DNA of 62,389 bases from UBA3210 sp048359995. Lineage in GTDB: Bacteria; Bacillota_I; Bacilli_A; RFN20; CAG-449. The stretch spans positions 1-62,389 of the forward strand of contig DBGCPK010000011.1 of assembly GCA_048359995.1 (NCBI GenBank), in the 5' to 3' direction. Positions 24,270 to 32,852 of the stretch are shown piece by piece (position 1 is the stretch's first letter; the number at the start of each line of letters is the position of its first letter). The position numbers and the translations under genes are program-made. Below the pieces are notes generated by a model that worked only from the letters and a program-made list of their open reading frames with translations, did no database searches and was not told where the DNA came from.

Positions 24270-27200
24270 ATTCACTTCGGATCAGAAACGGGCGATTCGG
24301 GAAGAAGGAAACATCATCGTTTCTGCCGGCGCCGGTTCGGGAAAAACGGCGGTGCTCAGCGAGCGCGTACTTTACTATATCAAAGAAAGAGGATATTCGA
24401 TCGAGAACTTTTTGATTTTGACTTTCACCCGTTTGGCGGCGGGAGAAATGAAAAAGCGAATTCGGGATAAATTGCGCAGGGAAAAACTACCGGACGCGAA
24501 TCGAGTCGATTTGGCCGATATTACGACTTTCGATTCCTTTTCTTCGAATCTGGTTCGGAAGTACCATTCGGTTTTGGGATTGAATCCGGATTTCACGATC
24601 GTCGATCAAAACGTCGTCGGCGTGCTGAAACGGAAATTTCTACGCGAGGAACTGGACGCGGTTTACCTCGACGGAGACTCGACGATGATCGAATGGATCG
24701 ATCGATATTGCTTCAAGGACGATGAGGCCGTTTTGTCGCTTTTGATGCAGATCGTCGACGCCGGCGATTTGGAAATCGACAAAGAGGATTACTACGCGCA
24801 TTTCACGGATCGATATTTTTCCGCCGAACTCATCGAGGAAGTTTTCGATCAAATCGTCGCGATGATGAAACAGAAAATTCAAGTGATGATCGACGGTATC
24901 GAACGCGTTCCGGATTTGATGCTCTCGAACGGAGAGAGTCTCCGTTCGATAAGCGCGAGGCAACTCGATTTATTGGATCGGGCGGAATCCTATGACGAAT
25001 TACTCGTTCGCATCGAAGATTTTTCCTGGCCTCGACTTCCTCCGAAAAGCAAGGATTTTCTGGACGAGACGGAAATCCAAGGTTTTCAACTCATCAAAAA
25101 AGAGATGAAAGAATTGAAAGCGTCGGTGAAGAATTTGTTTTGCCGCGAGGAAGAAACCCGCAGAATTCGGGAAAACCGAATCTACGCGGAAAGGCTTCTT
25201 CGAATTTGTCGAAAGGTCGATCGCTTTCAAACGGAGTACAAATTCGCGCATCAGGCTTTCGAATTCGGCGACATCAGCCGTTTTGCTCTGCGCTTGGTCA
25301 GGGAAAATCCTCCGATTCGCGATGAATTGAAGAAGCGATATAAGATGATTATGATCGACGAATATCAGGATACCAGCGAGATTCAGGAGGTATTTATTTC
25401 TTGCATTCAGAATCGGAACGTCTATTCCGTCGGCGACATCAAGCAGTCGATCTACGCTTTCCGAAATGCGCGGTGCGACATCTTTAAAGACAAATACGAC
25501 CGCTATAAAAGAGAAGAAAACGGGAAAGCGATCGACCTGAAAGCGAATTTCCGGTCGAGACGCGAAGTCCTCGACGACATCAATGCGATTTTCAAAAACC
25601 TGATGAGCGAGGATTTCGGCGGCGCGGACTATTTGAGAGATCATCTGATCGATTACGGAAACAAGGCTTATCTGAACGAAGACACCCGACAAAATCACCA
25701 TTCGGAGGTGTACACTTACCGAAGCGGAGGCACGGAAAAAGAAATTCGGATCATCGCCGAAGATATCGTTGCGAAGATCAACGCTTCTTATCGGGTGATG
25801 GATTCTTCGGCGGGAATGCTTCGCGCTTGCCGTTTTCAGGATTTTGCGATCATCATCGATCGGGGGACTTCTTTCGACGAATATATCCGTATTTTCAACG
25901 AATATCGGATTCCGCTGTTCGTCGAACAGGACGAGGACATCAAAGACAACGCGATCGTCCGCCTGTTGGCGAATATCCTGATCCTGTTGGATTCGATCAA
26001 GAATCGACGGGGTATCGATGCGAAATTCAAAAAGGCCTACGTTTCTGTCGCTCGCTCGTTTATTTATCGTTACGACGATGAAAAAATCTATCGCCTTTTG
26101 CGGGAAAACCGGCTTGAAAAGGATGAGTTATATCGGGATTTCAAGGCGATTTCGGAGGAGAATCCGGATCTTTCGGATTCTCGTCTGGTGCTTTCCGCCT
26201 TTTCGGAACTTCGAATTTACGACCGCTTGTCCCGTATCGGGGATATCGAGAAGAATCAAGCATACCTCGATTCATTCTTGAACGCATTTTCTCAAATGGA
26301 AGCGCTCGGCTTTTCTCTGACCGATTTTATCGATTATCTCGATCACGTCAACGAATACGATCTGAAATTCACGTTGCCGAGCCAGGGGAGTTCTTCCGAT
26401 TCGGTTCGGTTGCTGAACATTCACAAATCGAAAGGATTGGAATTCAATATCCTTTATTTTCCTGCGTTGAACCGTCGCTTTCCGGACCCCGAAAGCCGGA
26501 TTCAACTCGGCATATCCAAGCGATTCGGTCTGTATTTCAACGAAGAAGATCACCCTTCTTTAATTCGGAAGGCGCATACTTTCGCCCGTCGCATGGACGA
26601 GATTTCCGAAAGAATCCGCCTGTTCTATGTCGCTTTGACACGGGCAAGGGAAAAGATGATCTTCGTTCTCCCTCTTGTCGACGACTACGCGGAGAAGAGA
26701 ATTTTCGAAGCGCGCTCGTTTTATGACTTTTTCTACCCGTTTTTGGAAAAATTTTCTCGTAGAGACGCCGAAACGCTTTCTTCTGTGCATTTGAAAGAAA
26801 GCGAAAAGAAAGCGGAAAGCGAAAAATTCGTTTTTCGGAATCCGGTTTTCGATCTGTCCTGTCGGGAAGAAAGCAAAAAGGCGAGCAAGGAAATTTCCTT
26901 TTCCGTCGACGAACGGCTTTTGAAATTCGGAACGCAATTCCATTTTGCTTTGGAAACCGTCGATTTTATGCACCCCGACTACAATTCGATCGATTCTCCG
27001 TTGATAAGAAACAAAATCCGCGCTTTTCTTCGATCGGATCTGATGAATGACCTGTCGGATTGCAGGATATATAAAGAATATGAATTCGTCGACGAAGAAA
27101 ATGAAACGGAAGGAGTCATCGACCTTTTTCTGGTCTATCCGAATAAGGTCGTGCTGATTGACTACAAGACGAAGAGAATCGACGACGAGGAGTACGACGC

Positions 27201-27309
27201 GCAGATAAAAATCTATGCCGATTTTTTGAAGAAAAAGTACGCGCTTCCGGTCGAATCTTATCTTTATTCTTTACTCGATGAAAATTATCGTTTCGTGAAA
27301 AGTGAATGA
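24262..27309 (+). CDS. addA: AddA-like UvrD-family helicase-nuclease
   Basis: A 1015-residue SF1A helicase with a C-terminal nuclease. Walker A is SAGAGSGKTAV near residue 21, motif Ia LTFTRLAAGEM, Walker B MIDEYQDTSE near 370, and later NIHKSKGLEF and FYVALTRAREKM. The nuclease domain shows GVIDLF and LIDYKTKRID, then a glutamine helix (AQIKIYADFL). It is shorter than Bacillus AddA (about 1,230). The 8-nt overlap with the AddB-like gene supports a stoichiometric complex for recombinational repair. Confidence 0.92.
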   Translation: MPEFTSDQKRAIREEGNIIVSAGAGSGKTAVLSERVLYYIKERGYSIENFLILTFTRLAAGEMKKRIRDKLRREKLPDANRVDLADITTFDSFSSNLVRKYHSVLGLNPDFTIVDQNVVGVLKRKFLREELDAVYLDGDSTMIEWIDRYCFKDDEAVLSLLMQIVDAGDLEIDKEDYYAHFTDRYFSAELIEEVFDQIVAMMKQKIQVMIDGIERVPDLMLSNGESLRSISARQLDLLDRAESYDELLVRIEDFSWPRLPPKSKDFLDETEIQGFQLIKKEMKELKASVKNLFCREEETRRIRENRIYAERLLRICRKVDRFQTEYKFAHQAFEFGDISRFALRLVRENPPIRDELKKRYKMIMIDEYQDTSEIQEVFISCIQNRNVYSVGDIKQSIYAFRNARCDIFKDKYDRYKREENGKAIDLKANFRSRREVLDDINAIFKNLMSEDFGGADYLRDHLIDYGNKAYLNEDTRQNHHSEVYTYRSGGTEKEIRIIAEDIVAKINASYRVMDSSAGMLRACRFQDFAIIIDRGTSFDEYIRIFNEYRIPLFVEQDEDIKDNAIVRLLANILILLDSIKNRRGIDAKFKKAYVSVARSFIYRYDDEKIYRLLRENRLEKDELYRDFKAISEENPDLSDSRLVLSAFSELRIYDRLSRIGDIEKNQAYLDSFLNAFSQMEALGFSLTDFIDYLDHVNEYDLKFTLPSQGSSSDSVRLLNIHKSKGLEFNILYFPALNRRFPDPESRIQLGISKRFGLYFNEEDHPSLIRKAHTFARRMDEISERIRLFYVALTRAREKMIFVLPLVDDYAEKRIFEARSFYDFFYPFLEKFSRRDAETLSSVHLKESEKKAESEKFVFRNPVFDLSCREESKKASKEISFSVDERLLKFGTQFHFALETVDFMHPDYNSIDSPLIRNKIRAFLRSDLMNDLSDCRIYKEYEFVDEENETEGVIDLFLVYPNKVVLIDYKTKRIDDEEYDAQIKIYADFLKKKYALPVESYLYSLLDENYRFVKSE

Positions 27310-27364
27310 AAATGCTTTTTATTTTTTTAACAAACCGATAAAATAAAGGCGAAGGTCGTGAAGT

Positions 27365-28198
27365 ATGTTTTTGATTTTCGATATCATTCTCGCTTGCGCC
27401 GCGACGATTCTCACGTGTTGTTTCGGCAATATATTGTCTTCGGTTTGGGATTTTTATCTTCCGATCCTGCTTTTGATCGCTTATTTTATCGCGGCAATCG
27501 CTTTCACCTTTCTCATGCTTTTCGCCATTGCCGCGCCGGTGAGGAGAAAAGAAGAGTTTTATCCGAAAGTGAGCCGGTTCTATCGGTTTGTGATGGAACA
27601 CGGCTTTTCATATCTCTGCACGTTGGGGAGAGTCAAAATTCATTTCGAAGGAAAGGAAAGAATTCCCGACCGCCGTTTTGTGCTGATTTGCAATCATCTT
27701 TCCAAATTCGATCCGATGAGCATCAGCGCTTCCTTGAAAGGTTACCGATTGTCTTGGATCGCCAAAAAGGAATTGTTCAAGATGCCGTTGGTCAGCAATT
27801 ATATGTATAAATCCAATTATCTGACTCTGGATAGAGAAGATCTCAGGCAGAGTTTGAGGGTGATCAAGCAGGCGGCGGCTTATATCGAAGACGACCTCTG
27901 CTCGATCGGCGTTTTTCCCGAAGGAACGCGGAACAAGGGAGATGAACTTCTGCTTCCCTTGAAAGCGGGATCGTTCAAGATCGCCCTTTTGGCGAAAACG
28001 GATATCGTCGTCGTCGCGATCGCTCACAGCGAACAGATCGCCAAGCGCTTTCCTTTCCGTGCGACAAACGTGTACATTCGCGTCGCCGAAGTGATTCCTT
28101 ACGAAGCGATGAAGGATTTAAACAGCCAGGAAATCGCGCTGAAAGCGACGGAAATAATGAAAAGTCACATCGAAGAACTCAGAAAGAAAAAAATATAG
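27365..28198 (+). CDS. plsC: 1-acyl-sn-glycerol-3-phosphate acyltransferase
   Basis: A 277-residue membrane-bound acyltransferase that makes phosphatidic acid from lysophosphatidic acid. Two N-terminal hydrophobic helices span roughly residues 1-55. The acyltransferase motifs are CNHLSKFDPMS (a variant of the usual NHxxxxD, residues N-H-L-S-K-F-D) and FPEGTRNKGD. It lies just upstream of a lipid kinase-like gene (12 nt), which would also make phosphatidic acid, so the pair may share a phospholipid-recycling role. Confidence 0.88.
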   Translation: MFLIFDIILACAATILTCCFGNILSSVWDFYLPILLLIAYFIAAIAFTFLMLFAIAAPVRRKEEFYPKVSRFYRFVMEHGFSYLCTLGRVKIHFEGKERIPDRRFVLICNHLSKFDPMSISASLKGYRLSWIAKKELFKMPLVSNYMYKSNYLTLDREDLRQSLRVIKQAAAYIEDDLCSIGVFPEGTRNKGDELLLPLKAGSFKIALLAKTDIVVVAIAHSEQIAKRFPFRATNVYIRVAEVIPYEAMKDLNSQEIALKATEIMKSHIEELRKKKI

Positions 28199-28210
28199 GA
28201 GGTAAAAAGA

Positions 28211-29050
28211 GTGAAGTATGTTTTGATCAATCCTCTGTCCGACAACGGCACGGGAGAAAAGAGGAAAGAAAAAGTCAGTCAGGTCGTCAAAGGAGATTAC
28301 GAGATTCTCAATCTTCTCGAAACGAAGACGAAATCGTTGATCGAGAGCCTGAACGCGGAGGACGAAGTGATTCTCTCCGGAGGAGACGGAACGATCAATC
28401 GTTTCATCAACGATTTGAACGGAGAGTGTCCGACGAATCCGATTTACCTGTGGAAAGGGGGATCCGGCAACGACTTTCTCAAAGACATCGGAAAAGACGA
28501 AGAACTCGTCTTGCTGAATCCGTATTTGAAACGGCTTCCGAAAGTTACCGTCAAAGGGGAAACTCGCTATTTCGTGAACGGCGTCGGATACGGCATCGAC
28601 GGATATTGCTGTGAAGTCGCGGATAAAATCAAGAGACAGAAGCCGAATAAAAAGATCAATTACACGATGATCGCCATCAAGGGAATCCTCTTCCATTTCC
28701 GGAAAGTAAATGCGACAGTCAACGTCGACGGAGAGAGTAAAGAGTATCGAAACGTCTGGCTTTCGCCGACGATGAACGGTCGTTTTTACGGCGGAGGCAT
28801 GATGGTCGCGCCGGATCAGAATCGCCTTGACGAAGAGCGGACGGTAACCAATATGGTCTATCGGGCGAAAAGCCGCCTGAAAGCCCTGATGGTCTTTCCT
28901 TCGATTTTCAAAGGAGAGCATATCGCTCATACGGAGGTCGTTACGTTAAAGAAAGGAAAGTGCGTCGAAGTTACTTTCTCCAAACCGTGCGCTTTGCAGA
29001 TCGACGGCGAAACCGTTCTCGACGTCACTTCGTATCGCGTGGAAGCTTAA
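28211..29050 (+). CDS. Diacylglycerol/lipid kinase family protein (second copy)
   Basis: A 279-residue DAGK-fold protein with ILSGGDGTINRFIND near residue 58, WKGGSGNDFLKDIG near 92 and a C-terminal beta-sandwich with GGGMMVAPDQNRLDEERT. The start is GTG, 12 nt after plsC and preceded by AGGAGG. It is only distantly like the copy at 18480. The substrate may be diacylglycerol or another lipid. It is probably co-transcribed with plsC. Confidence 0.85.
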   Translation: MKYVLINPLSDNGTGEKRKEKVSQVVKGDYEILNLLETKTKSLIESLNAEDEVILSGGDGTINRFINDLNGECPTNPIYLWKGGSGNDFLKDIGKDEELVLLNPYLKRLPKVTVKGETRYFVNGVGYGIDGYCCEVADKIKRQKPNKKINYTMIAIKGILFHFRKVNATVNVDGESKEYRNVWLSPTMNGRFYGGGMMVAPDQNRLDEERTVTNMVYRAKSRLKALMVFPSIFKGEHIAHTEVVTLKKGKCVEVTFSKPCALQIDGETVLDVTSYRVEA

Positions 29051-29118
29051 AAGCAATCGTTCGATCCGAATTCGTTTTTTGCGCGGATGGGTCGAAATAA
29101 TCTACCATATTTGCCAAG

Positions 29119-29164
29119 TGTGACTTATAGTCAGTTGACTAAAAAGTCACATTTTTTTGATAAT
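29119..29164 (+). promoter_or_regulatory. C-box operator and promoter of the controller gene
   Basis: Two adjacent palindromes, TGACTTATAGTCA (29121-29133) and TGACTAAAAAGTCA (29136-29149), lie inside an outer GTG...CAC symmetry. This is the two-site C-box arrangement of restriction-modification controller proteins, and the left site is nearly the same as the operator of C.AhdI as I remember it. A promoter, TTGACT (29135-29140), 18 nt, GATAAT (29159-29164), has its -35 under the right site. Known C proteins activate from the left site and repress from the right one. Confidence 0.8.
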
Positions 29165-29183
29165 TTTCGTAAAGGTGGTAGGA

Positions 29184-29417
29184 ATGATTAAAGAACAAGT
29201 CGGGAAAAGAATCAGACAATTGCGGAAGCGAATCGGATTTTCGCAGGAAACTTTGGCGAATCTTTGCGAACTCGACCGGACTTACATCACGTCGGTCGAA
29301 TGCGGGAAGAGGAACATCTCGATCGTAAATTTGGAAAAGATCACGATCGCGTTGAAAGTGAGTCTCGCGGAATTCTTTACTTTTGAAGATGAAAGCGATA
29401 ATTCGAAGAAGGGATAG
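29184..29417 (+). CDS. Restriction-modification controller (C protein)-like XRE regulator
   Basis: A 77-residue, single-domain helix-turn-helix protein: RIRQLRKRIGFSQETLANL, LDRTYITSVECGKRNISI and NLEKITIALKVSLAEFF. The LDRTYI and GKRNIS strings are hallmarks of C proteins such as C.AhdI and C.PvuII, which time the expression of restriction endonucleases. GGTGG precedes the ATG. It stands directly behind a C-box. No methyltransferase or endonuclease gene is in the window, so it is an orphan controller or has been recruited for another target. Confidence 0.85.
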   Translation: MIKEQVGKRIRQLRKRIGFSQETLANLCELDRTYITSVECGKRNISIVNLEKITIALKVSLAEFFTFEDESDNSKKG

Positions 29418-29483
29418 GATACGTTAGAACGAAACGTTCTCGGCGGAATATAAAATTTGACGGCTGATTGCATTTTTAAGGAG

Positions 29484-29512
29484 TTGCAATGAGTTTTTTT
29501 TTATAATATAAT
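29484..29512 (+). promoter_or_regulatory. Promoter of the LacI gene and first carbohydrate unit
   Basis: TTGCAA (29484-29489), a 17-nt spacer and TATAAT (29507-29512). A second overlapping TATAAT begins at 29502. Confidence 0.7.
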
Positions 29513-29518
29513 GATTTT

Positions 29519-29532
29519 GTTAAAGGTTTAAC
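29519..29532. promoter_or_regulatory. LacI-type operator (autoregulation site)
   Basis: GTTAAAGGTTTAAC is a near-perfect palindrome just past the -10 box and 10 nt before the LacI start codon. It shares its arms with the two palindromes in the intergenic region at 34509 and 34578, so the LacI protein probably controls itself and both units. Confidence 0.65.
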
Positions 29533-29542
29533 TTGGTGCGTT

Positions 29543-30568
29543 ATGAAAAAAATTGGAATTAAAGATATTGCCGAACACTGCGGCGTTTCCATCGCGACGG
29601 TTTCCTATGTGATCAACGGCGTGGAAAAAGTCTCCGAAGAGAAGAAGAAGATCGTGATGGAAGCGATCAAGGAACTGGATTACAACCCGAATCTGAACGC
29701 GCGCGCGCTTTCCAAAGGAGAATCCAGGCTGATCGGGATTCTGCTTCCTTTGGTCGAAGAAGAGGACAAAATCGGCACGGTCATCGGAAACAACCCGTTT
29801 TATATGGAGTTCATCGCCGGCGTCGAATTGAGTTTGCAGGATCAAGGTTACGATATTCTGATTTCCGGCGCGAACAACAATTTGGATCTCAGGCGGTGGC
29901 TTTCGGGGAGATCTTTGGACGGAATCATCGTCTTCGGATCGGTGCCGAAAGAATTTTTAAAGACGATCGTCGAACAGCAGATTCCTTGCTGCTTGGTCGA
30001 CAGCGAAGACGCGAAAGGACGCCTCTCTGTCGCGATCGACGACGAATTGGGAGGCTATTTGGCAACGGAACATCTCCTATCTTTGGGACATCGCAAGATC
30101 GGCTTCGCCGGCGCTTCGCTGAGCAAGTCGAACGTCAATAAAAAGAGGTGGCAAGGATATCGTCGCGCGTTGAACGAAAAAGGTTTGGAAATCGACGATC
30201 GTTTCGTGTTCGAGGACGACGTCTCCTATGAATCCGGAAAGAGAATCGCCGGAAGAATTCTTGCGGAAAAGACGGAGATCACCGGACTGGTATGCACATC
30301 GGATATCATCGCCATCGGCGTCATCAAAGAGTACAGCGATCGCCGGATTTCCATTCCGGAACATCTCTCCGTCGTCGGATTCGACGATATCAAGATATCT
30401 TCTTATATTACTCCGGGATTGACGACGATCAAACAAGATGTCGCCTTGAAAGCCAAATTGGCCGCGGAATATCTGATTCACGGAATCGCGCATCGCGGAG
30501 AAGCGGAACGGCAGACGATTCTCGTCCCGTCTCTGGTGATCAGGAATTCGACAAGAAAGATAGGTTGA
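29543..30568 (+). CDS. LacI-family repressor of the carbohydrate locus
   Basis: A 341-residue LacI/GalR regulator with N-terminal helix-turn-helix IKDIAEHCGVSIATVSYVING, a hinge helix (NPNLNARALSKG) and a sugar-binding-type effector domain (RLIGILLPLVEEED, then VVGFDDIKISSYITPGLTTI). It is the first gene of the locus, 10 nt before the GH65 gene. An operator-like palindrome overlaps its transcription start. The inducer is probably the imported oligosaccharide or a sugar phosphate derived from it (inference). Confidence 0.9.
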   Translation: MKKIGIKDIAEHCGVSIATVSYVINGVEKVSEEKKKIVMEAIKELDYNPNLNARALSKGESRLIGILLPLVEEEDKIGTVIGNNPFYMEFIAGVELSLQDQGYDILISGANNNLDLRRWLSGRSLDGIIVFGSVPKEFLKTIVEQQIPCCLVDSEDAKGRLSVAIDDELGGYLATEHLLSLGHRKIGFAGASLSKSNVNKKRWQGYRRALNEKGLEIDDRFVFEDDVSYESGKRIAGRILAEKTEITGLVCTSDIIAIGVIKEYSDRRISIPEHLSVVGFDDIKISSYITPGLTTIKQDVALKAKLAAEYLIHGIAHRGEAERQTILVPSLVIRNSTRKIG

Positions 30569-30578
30569 GGAGAAAATT

Positions 30579-32852
30579 ATGGGAAAAGTGGCTTCTAAAT
30601 ATCTGAAAACATTGCCTTTTTCTATCGTAGAGGAAGGTTGGCATCGGGAAAAGAATAAGGTTTCCGAATCGCTTTTTTCGCTCGGAAATGAATTTCAAGG
30701 TATCCGCGGCTTTTTCGACGAAGGCGGAACTGTGGATTCGTTGCAGGGCGTGTACTTCAACGGGATTTACGAATACGCGAGAGAAGAAACCAAAAATGCC
30801 TACAAAGGGATCATCAAAAAACCTCACTTTATGATCAATTCTGTCAACTGGGTGAAAACCCGGATTCGAATCGACGGAACGGATTTGGATTTGGGAAAAG
30901 AAGATTTCGAAGATTTTGAAAGAGAACTCGATTTTCGCAGCGGCCTAATGAGGCGATCGCTGGTTTGGAAAGTCAACGGAAAGAAAGTCCGATTGAATTT
31001 TTATCGTCTTCTGAGCATGACCGACTGCAAGAGGGCATTTCAGAAGATCGAAATCGAATGCGACCAAAACTGCGCGCTTCGTCTCGAATTATCCTTGGAT
31101 TCGGATGTGCTTCATTGGGGAGAGCATTGCTATTACGATCGGGTCAAAGAGGATCGAATCGGAGATGTGTACTATCTTGAAACGGAGACGCCGACGACAA
31201 AACAAAAAGTCGTTTCGGCGATGAAAATAGAAGGAATCGGAGAAAACGTTCGAACGGAGATCGGCGATAAAAAAATTTCCGTTATATCGGAATGGGAATT
31301 AAATCCCCGCGAAAAAAGAACGTGGACGCGCTTTGTCGTCAACGACGTCGATAAAGACGGAAGTCGGAATTTCGACGATCTGCTCGGAAGCGCGGTGAAA
31401 GAGGTTTCGGATTCTTTCGAAGAGGGTTTCGAGAGAAATTTGGATCGGCAGAAAGCGTATTGGGAAGATTTCTTTAAGAACCACGACATCGAAATTCGCG
31501 GAGACGAAGAGAATCAGCAGGGAATCCGTTTTTGCCTCTTTCAGTTGCAACAGACCTATCACGGTTACGACGCGTCGAACAATATCGGCGCGAAAGGGCT
31601 GACAGGGGAAGCCTATTCCGGACACACGTTCTGGGATACGGAAACCTATTGTCTGTCATATTATCTTCTGAATAATCCGAAAGCGGCAAAAAACCTACTG
31701 CTTTACCGTTATCACGGGCTGAAAGAAGCCAAATCGCGCGCGAAGATGCTCGATTGTGAAGGAGCCTGCTATCCGATTGCGACGCTGAACGGCGAAGAAT
31801 CCTGCGCTCTGTGGCAGCATGCGTCGCTGCAATTCCAGCCGTCTACCGGCGTTGCCTATGCGATTTATCACTATTATGCATTGACCGGTGACTTGGATTT
31901 CCTGAGGGATTTCGGCTTGGAAATGCTGTTGGAAATCTCTCGCTTTCTCTATTCTCGCGGAGATTACAATCAAGACCGCACAGGATTCGGCTTTTATTGC
32001 GTGATGGGACCGGATGAATTTCAGATGATGGTCAATCACAATACGTATACCAATTATATGGCGAAGCGAACCTTTGAATTTACCTTGGACGCGGTCAAAC
32101 TTCTACCTGAAACCGCCGTCGAAAAGACGATGCAAAAGGTCGGCGTTCGACGCGAGTTTTTGGAAGACATTCGCTTGGCCGCGGAAAAAATGATCATTCT
32201 CTACGACGAGCAAAGCGGGATTTTCGAACAGCACGAAGGATTCTTCAAACTTCCTCATGTCGATATCGAAAAGATACCCGTCACCGATTTTCCGCTGTAT
32301 AATCACTGGTCTTACGACAGAATCTATCGAAACGACATGATCAAGCAACCGGACGTGCTGATGTTTCTCTTTCTTTACAGCAGCGCATTCGGTTTAAAGG
32401 AAAAGGCGGCGAATTACCGCTATTACGAACCGCGCTGCATTCACGAATCGAGTCTTTCTCCTTCGATTCATTCGATTTTGGCTTCGGAAATCGGAGAAAA
32501 GGACGACGCGCTGAAATTTTTCGGCTTTGCGACGCGATTGGATCTTGACGACTATAACCGAAATACTTCGGAAGGATTGCATACGACTTCGATTTCGGCG
32601 GCGTGGATGAACATCGTCTACGGTTTCGGCGGCGTGCGCACCGACGGAAAAATGCTGAAAATCAGTCCGACGATTCCTGATTCGTGGGAGGGATATGCTT
32701 TTACCATTCTGTATAAGGATTCGACGCTGAAAATCGACGTCGATCGGAAAGGGTACGAAATTCGCCTCCTCGAAGGTCCGTCTCAACGGATTTGTCTCGG
32801 GGAGAAGCCGGTTTTGATCCAAGATATCTGTCGGGTTAAGTTCCATGAATAG
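30579..32852 (+). CDS. GH65 family phosphorylase/hydrolase (first copy)
   Basis: A 757-residue cytosolic enzyme of glycoside hydrolase family 65, whose members mostly phosphorolyse alpha-linked disaccharides to beta-glucose 1-phosphate. A beta-sandwich N-domain (about 1-280) leads to an (alpha/alpha)6 barrel with YSGHTFWDTETY near 350 and GPDEFQ carrying the catalytic acid E480. The phosphate-binding strand HESSLSPSIHS is kept. GPDEFQ replaces the more usual GPDE[F/Y]H. No signal peptide. It follows the LacI gene by 10 nt and overlaps the beta-helix lipoprotein gene by 8 nt. The linkage used cannot be read from sequence. Confidence 0.88.
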   Translation: MGKVASKYLKTLPFSIVEEGWHREKNKVSESLFSLGNEFQGIRGFFDEGGTVDSLQGVYFNGIYEYAREETKNAYKGIIKKPHFMINSVNWVKTRIRIDGTDLDLGKEDFEDFERELDFRSGLMRRSLVWKVNGKKVRLNFYRLLSMTDCKRAFQKIEIECDQNCALRLELSLDSDVLHWGEHCYYDRVKEDRIGDVYYLETETPTTKQKVVSAMKIEGIGENVRTEIGDKKISVISEWELNPREKRTWTRFVVNDVDKDGSRNFDDLLGSAVKEVSDSFEEGFERNLDRQKAYWEDFFKNHDIEIRGDEENQQGIRFCLFQLQQTYHGYDASNNIGAKGLTGEAYSGHTFWDTETYCLSYYLLNNPKAAKNLLLYRYHGLKEAKSRAKMLDCEGACYPIATLNGEESCALWQHASLQFQPSTGVAYAIYHYYALTGDLDFLRDFGLEMLLEISRFLYSRGDYNQDRTGFGFYCVMGPDEFQMMVNHNTYTNYMAKRTFEFTLDAVKLLPETAVEKTMQKVGVRREFLEDIRLAAEKMIILYDEQSGIFEQHEGFFKLPHVDIEKIPVTDFPLYNHWSYDRIYRNDMIKQPDVLMFLFLYSSAFGLKEKAANYRYYEPRCIHESSLSPSIHSILASEIGEKDDALKFFGFATRLDLDDYNRNTSEGLHTTSISAAWMNIVYGFGGVRTDGKMLKISPTIPDSWEGYAFTILYKDSTLKIDVDRKGYEIRLLEGPSQRICLGEKPVLIQDICRVKFHE

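Noticed and set aside
23381..24415. 344-codon plus-strand frame overlapping the addB/addA junction
   Set aside because: Arg/Ser-rich out-of-frame translation of two genes whose own frames carry nuclease and helicase motifs.
29426..29440. AGAACG-AAA-CGTTCT inverted repeat after the controller gene as a terminator
   Set aside because: It has only six pairs, a three-base loop and no T run; it may be an operator or chance.
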